Origin: Campylorhamphus procurvoides
Taxonomy: Eukaryota; Chordata; Aves; Passeriformes; Dendrocolaptidae
DNA: 64,000 nucleotides
Assembly (NCBI GenBank): GCA_013396655.1
Contig: WBMV01001020.1
Location: forward strand, 62,001-126,000
Direction: 5' to 3'
A program made the translations under genes and the position numbers. The notes beneath the pieces were generated by a model. It saw nothing but the letters and a program-made list of their open reading frames with translations, was not told the origin of the DNA and did no database searches. How positions within the stretch are numbered: position 1 is the stretch's first letter; the number at the start of each line of letters is the position of its first letter. Positions 58,715 through 64,000 of this stretch are shown one piece after another.

Positions 58715-61700
58715 CCAGGAAACAAGATTAATTTATAAATCAGTTTATTTACAGATTTTGTTCTCTTAAAGTACATTTCAGTTACCAAAGATATTTACAC
58801 TGGTGTACACAGGGACCACCCTGGTTATTTTACATTTCTTAATTACAAAAAACAAAAGAAACCCCAACCCCTCCACATCCTCAGGTCTGTCTACTGTGCA
58901 AAGCCACTGTGGATGTGAACATGAGCTGAAACTGGCCCGAAGCCCAAGTTACCAGGTTATTTACACAGACACAGTAAACAGGTTTCTTTTCAGCATCTCC
59001 ACAACACAGTACACGGGGAGACAGAGCCTCTCAAAAGGCGGCTTTGCAAATGTGTATCAAAAGGCTCTGCAAAGTCAAGGAAAAAATAGTAAATGCAGGT
59101 TAATTACAGTATTCCTTTCATCTGTATATAATCTTGCATTTAACGCTTAAATTACAAATAAGTTCGATAATTTGCTTTTCTCCGTTTTTAGTTGGTTTGT
59201 AAACACTTTAGATGCACTAAATACCTTGTAAGATTCAACTGTTTCTCTGCTGAAAAGTACTGTATTTTCCTAATATTCTGAAGGTAGCTAAAGGATATGA
59301 AAGTGGGAACTGCACACAGTTCCTTGCAGAATAGTCACTTAAAAGGTCTCTAGCACTGTGCTACTGAAGGTCTTCTGCAGGTACACACTTATTCAAGTAT
59401 TGCAAAAAGCTAAGGCCACTTTTTCAAGAAAGGAAAGGGAACAAGATGGGATTTTTCAATCCCTCATTCCACCTTGTGAGCAACAAGCCTTTTCTGAAAG
59501 GCAGAAGTACTGATATCCCACAGCTCAGCTCACAGAGCGTCCTGCTGTGGGAGAGGTACTCGTGTCCCATGTTCTCACAAGCCTGGGCTTTCCCACCTGG
59601 CTCTGGGATCCTTCCCAAAAGGGAGCAGCATCTCCCCAGTGATGGCAGCCACTGCCCCAAACAGCTCCTGGGTCTCAGCAAAATGCCTCAGCCTCAAGTC
59701 TTCTAATGTGGCTGCACCAAAATAACCAGGACCCAGAAATAGCATCTTATAAAGGGAAGGTTGGGGAGAGAAGTACAGAATTCAGCCTGTTTGTGGGACC
59801 TCAGGCTCCCCCACATCTGCTCATTACCAGCCCGGCCCAGACCGACCATTGCAATAATCAGTCCACAAGTACTCAACCCACTCGAGGTTTTGAACATACA
59901 CTCAACTCAAAGCAACTCAACACACTCGAGGTATTGAGAAGGTAATTCACGTACGTTCAAGTCTTTTTAGGGTTGCTCCTAGCAAGGATTGCTACCAAAA
60001 ACAAACGGTGATGTCTGCAAAGGAATAAAACCATTAGTTAGGCACAGCTTCCTTCTGTCCAAACAGCTGTAAAAAGGGTGCTTCTGGTGAGGGTACTAAA
60101 GCCAGTGAGACAAGAAGCATACAATATCCTTGTCAGGCCCAACTGTACAACCTCCTCCATGGCATTGGACAGACTGGAAACACCCCACGAGTCCCTCAGA
60201 ATGGCCAAAAAGCCTTGGGGATGCAGGGCAACCTTCTCAACACTGGCCACGGTATTCACAGAACAGAACCTCACCTGATGCTCCACGTACAAACCTACGC
60301 TGCAGGTCTCTGCCCTCCTTCCTTAATTGCTACCTATATAAACAGCAATCCTTGCTATTGAAAAGATACACCCAGGAAAGGGAATCTGAGGTGGTGAACC
60401 AGTGGTGACACCATGCTGGTTAAATCTAGCAGCTTTAGTTTGCTTCTGTCTTAAGAGTTTCCTGGTTCAGCATCACAACACTTGACATGGACAAATGAAT
60501 CACTGAAGAAAAAAAGCTGAGCAATGCTCCACCAAGCCTTCCAGCCAGCCAGAAGGGCCACCACTGCAGGACAGACATGCATATGCCTGCTGGAGGTGTC
60601 CCTATCCACCACTACCTCCTCCTCCTTCTTCCACTCATTAAGCTCCCATGGATATGGCTCCCCATTAACTCACAAGTGAGGTGCTGGCAACACTACACCT
60701 GAGAATCTGCATGGACCTCTGGCAAATCCAACATTTCCCAGTGCTGTCCCTGAAGAATTACCAGCTGTGTGTCATTGTGCAAAATGCAAATATTCCAATG
60801 ATAGCTTTCAAAAAAAACCCCCAAGCACTAAACAACCCAACCAAAAAAAAAGGTGGAAAAGAGAAATCAAACTGGAGAAGTAGCAGAGGTATGCACAGTG
60901 GGAAGCTCAAGAACCAAGCAGATGAACAGAATGGTTGAGATGCCCCTGCCACGTCTGTTGTGGGCCACAGCATCTCCGGGGCACCTCTGAGGGCTTCAGA
61001 GTATCTTTCTGCACTCCAGTAATACTGGAGAATCCGACTTTTCTCTGGGTCTTGTCCCAGCTTAGCAAACAGGGATATCCTCTATTAAGGCATCAGCGTT
61101 CAACCCCAGATTGTCCGTGTTCCTCCAAGTGAAACACAAGGGCAGGAGGAACAGGGTAGGAACGAGCACTCAGCAGAAGGACACTGCAGTTGAATCCAGC
61201 ACCAAACCAACCATGTAACAGCTGCCTATGGCACAGAAGTTCTGGGAAGGGAAGGAAACAGACAGAGCTGGAAATTTTCACATCATTTTTCAGCTCAGAC
61301 CCCTCAACTCTCCATCGTCTCCGAACCAGGTGTGGTGAAGCCCCACTCCTAGTCCTGTCTTTGCATTCCAGCCTTGGTCACTGAAGTTTGGTTCTTCTCA
61401 CCTTCACCCCCCTTGTTATCTGCCTCAAGATGCTGGAGGGTTTTGTGTGAAGAATACGGGGCTTTGCAAGGTTCCAAATCAGATGCTGTCTCAAGTTCAT
61501 TTGTCTCAAAACACAAGACAGTGTAGCCAACTGCACAGGACACTCTCCTGTAACCCACTTAATAAATTATCTGAAAATAAATAAAAAACCCACAAGCACA
61601 AAACATGCAGACAGTCAAGCACCAGACACCACTTTCTTTGGTGAATACACTCTGTTCTCTAAATTGTTCAAGTAACAGCTTCTCCGACTTATGTAGGTGA

Positions 61701-62610
61701 CAGTGAGGGAGAAAGCTGAGGGATTGAAGGCCAAATTTTTGTGAGGAAAAATTTTCCACTCCTGCATGTCTCGTGCCTGAGAAAATCCTGAGTATCCACT
61801 ATCTGGGAGCAGCTGGTGCTCCAGGAAGAGAAGTGCTACACGGTAGGAGGAAAGTTGTCCACGGGCTCATCTTTCACACTTGACATTAGGTGGCCTTTGT
61901 CTTGCTCCGCCTCGGGACTGAAGCAAGTTACGTTGGCAAAGCAGCAAGAATTCTTTACGTGGATGCAGGAAGCAACATCATCTAATTTCCCTGGACAGGG
62001 CTGGCACCTTGCTTGGTACCACATCACAGAAGAAAGATGACAACCAGTTTCACAAAGAAGTGAATTAAACGGGCTCTGGAGCAGAAGGAACTGATGCACA
62101 TTGTTAGGGCTGCAGGAGAAGAGGTGTTAAGATCAAAACACTGTTCAGGATGGTAAGTCTCCATTTATAACCAAAACCTGACCAAACTGTTGCTTCTCCA
62201 AATTCCTCACATTTCTAAAGACAAGTTGAGTACTGATGGCTGGCAGCCATTCCAGCAAACCAGCCAATATCCCAACTTCACCCAACCCTTTCAGGGAACA
62301 AGCTGAACGTGTCAAAGCCCCGGGCAGGGGCCCCAGACAGGTGCTGACAGTTCTGTGCTATAACTGCACTGGCACAGGAACAGCCTTGAGCACTTCACAA
62401 AGCAGCCTCGAGTGTGGGCTCAGTTTGTTCCAAACAATAAATCTGGTGCGAGGTCTCGAGCAGCAGCGGATGCACGTTCAGGTTCCTTTCCTCACATCTG
62501 AACCCTTGAACCCCTGAGCGTGGCAGTTCAGCTGCAGCAGGTGCAGGTGGAGAGCAGGTCAGGGGTCACAGAGGCCCTGGTTCCATAGCTCTGAGCTCAC
62601 TTCAGCACTG
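58715..62610 (-). other. CEP350: CEP350 3'UTR
   Basis: On the minus strand about 3.9 kb separate the CEP350 stop codon from the AATAAA at 58749-58744. This is similar to the long 3'UTR I recall for human CEP350. The sequence is AT-richer than the rest of the right half, especially 59080-59300, and has no good reading frame. A 22-bp imperfect duplication lies at 59872 and 59916. Confidence 0.6.
58744..58749 (-). terminator. CEP350: Candidate CEP350 poly(A) signal
   Basis: On the minus strand aaatctgtAAATAAActgat lies at the end of a long AU-rich stretch. The sequence turns to unrelated intergenic DNA beyond. Other AATAAA words occur between here and the stop codon, so shorter 3' ends are possible. 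Confidence 0.5.
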
Positions 62611-62775
62611 TCAGACAAGCAGCAGCCTCCGCTGTTTCTCGTTTATCTGGTTCAGCACATCAACAGTGTCTCTGATTAAGGCCTCGAAGATCCCATCTGC
62701 CAGCTGCATCTTCACACACAGCTCATCCTCGTTGTAGTTCACCCACTGCGCCTCTTCCTCGTGGAGCTCCTGCAC
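62611..62775 (-). CDS. CEP350: CEP350 last coding exon, centrosome-associated protein 350 C-terminus
   Basis: This minus-strand exon of 165 nt begins after ACCCTCCAAG and encodes VQELHEEEAQWVNYNEDELC, then VKMQLADGIFEALIRDTVDV and LNQINEKQRRLLLV before TGA at 62613-62611. It matches the extreme C-terminus of CEP350, a very large (about 3100 residues) centrosomal and microtubule-associated scaffold with a CAP-Gly domain, which recruits FOP/CEP43 and anchors microtubules. Only the last 54 residues are in the window; the frame enters in phase 0. The neighbouring QSOX1 in the same orientation downstream reproduces the human order. The exact acceptor (CCAAG/GTGCAG rather than GCAG/GAG six bases on) is chosen because it has the better pyrimidine tract. 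Confidence 0.88.
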   Translation of the reverse strand: MQELHEEEAQWVNYNEDELCVKMQLADGIFEALIRDTVDVLNQINEKQRRLLLV

Positions 62776-64000
62776 CTTGGAGGGTAGAAAAGCAATACAC
62801 ACATTACAGTTCTGTTGCTCTAGGGTAATATCCCCTGCAAAGTTCCAGAAAGAGTCCAAACCAGTGTGCATCTGCCAACAACACATCTGTCTTTGTAAGA
62901 GATTACAGGAAACGCTTGGAATAGCAAAATGAACACAGATCTGTGTGAACCAGGCTATTTCACTGTATGAACATTTTCTGCCTCTCACTGTAGCATCCAT
63001 TTTAAAGGACTTCATATTTCTGCACAAGTTTTTCACTTGAAAGAACTCAGCTAATGGGATATGCTTGGCCAACAGCAGAAGCTTCATTAAAAGAGTCCCT
63101 AATTATGAATTTGCAAGAAGCTGGTTCCATGAGGCTTAAACTGCTAAGAAATTATGCAAAGGCCCTGAACAGGGGAAGGAGAAAAAGAAAAGACTTTACT
63201 GCAATTCAGTTTCAAGAACTTTAAGGAAACAACTACCTTTTCCCATTCTTCTGTACAGGAAGACAAAATGCTGGCATGTGTTTTAGGACAGCATTATAAC
63301 TCATTTGCACAGAGTACTCCATGCTTTGTTGGATTTGTACAGAATACTCCATGCTTCATTGGATTTGAGAGCATTATTACAAATGGAATTCTGTAACACT
63401 CAGAGAGTACTTACTTCCTTCTATTCCTAAATGGTTGACAAGGAAAATTCTCTTTTATTGGTCACTGATAAACAGGTGGTTTAGTATCAGACAAATATAT
63501 AATTTCATTCAGCAAACCAAGTCTTATCACGAGTCTCCAAAACTGGACATCTCCAATTAAACTTGTTAAAAATTTGTCTTAGGAACTGTTTCAGTATTAT
63601 ACACACACCCTAACAAAGCTCAAGCATTTAGGAAAAAAGGAATTGGTGCAAACATCACATACATTTAAAATGACACAGAAAACCTGTGGAAAGCTCTTTT
63701 TCTGCTCCATTTCAACAGAGAGCTCCTCTGACCATAACACTGAACTCAAAATACATTTACATGGCACAAGTGGGACAGACACCTAATCATTGCCAAATCA
63801 AGGTCAAACACACTGAAAAAACCCACTAACCCAGGATCAGTATGTCATAGTGTTGTTTTCTAAAGAGAGAACATGAGCTATGGCCCAAACACCCTTTCTT
63901 GTTTTGCCTGAAGCAAAAGCTCCCAGCAACTGGTCTGGTTTGAAGCTGACAGCTGCTGCAGCACAATGATGATTCAATAACCCAAGCACAGTGGGAAGCC
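62776..64000 (-). other. CEP350: CEP350 intron (partial)
   Basis: AT-rich sequence upstream of the last CEP350 exon. No further exon was recognised. It contains an imperfect 30-bp direct duplication at 63309-63369 (words tactccatgctt and attggatttg repeated). Confidence 0.7.
63309..63369 (+). repeat. 30-bp direct duplication
   Basis: The units read acagagtactccatgctttg/ttggatttg and acagaatactccatgcttca/ttggatttg, two adjacent copies differing at a few bases, in a CEP350 intron. Confidence 0.85.

Noticed and set aside
60060..60400. Possible repeat element in the CEP350 3'UTR
   Set aside because: No CR1, LTR or SINE words were recognised; treated as unique UTR sequence.

Overview
The window reads as vertebrate nuclear DNA, most probably from a bird. 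The genes are split by introns with GT..AG borders. The interspersed repeats I can name include three CR1-type LINE 3' ends in bird-like consensus. Introns are compact, and the middle of the window is GC-rich and full of minisatellites, with assembly Ns where GC or repeat content is extreme. Four genes are recognised by protein similarity recalled from memory: ACBD6 (+), LHX4 (-), QSOX1 (-) and CEP350 (-). This is the same neighbourhood as human 1q25 (CEP350-QSOX1-LHX4-ACBD6, seen here in reverse), so the segment is a conserved syntenic block.

Layout. 1-15156 is an ACBD6 intron with no recognised exon. ACBD6 ends with a 31-nt exon at 15157-15187 and a last exon at 19245-19399, followed by a poly(A) signal at 19825. 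LHX4 faces it tail to tail: five coding exons lie between 23630 and 35183, with a CpG-rich promoter at about 35510-35780. Its sixth, C-terminal exon was not found; a single N sits at 23578, 52 bases beyond exon 5. LHX4 introns hold a 15-unit 65-bp minisatellite (intron 4), GA-rich arrays (intron 2), and a long A/G-only tract and TAA microsatellites (intron 1). QSOX1 exons 2-12 run from 48858 down to 41306. Its first exon (signal peptide and first CxxC) was not found and probably lies in the 685-N gap at 50841-51525. After a 7-kb intergenic stretch, the CEP350 3'UTR (about 58.7-62.6 kb) and the CEP350 last coding exon (62611-62775) close the window.

The genes do not form a pathway. ACBD6 is an acyl-CoA-binding protein with ankyrin repeats, LHX4 a LIM-homeodomain transcription factor for pituitary and motor-neuron development, QSOX1 a secretory-pathway disulfide-forming oxidase, and CEP350 a centrosomal protein. 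They are linked by position, and several AT-rich, TAAT-containing islands around LHX4 could be its regulatory elements hosted in neighbouring introns and intergenic DNA. I found no convincing new coding system. The items most worth checking are the missing exons, the minisatellite that splits the LHX4 homeobox, the repeat-rich LHX4 leader, and the candidate conserved non-coding islands.
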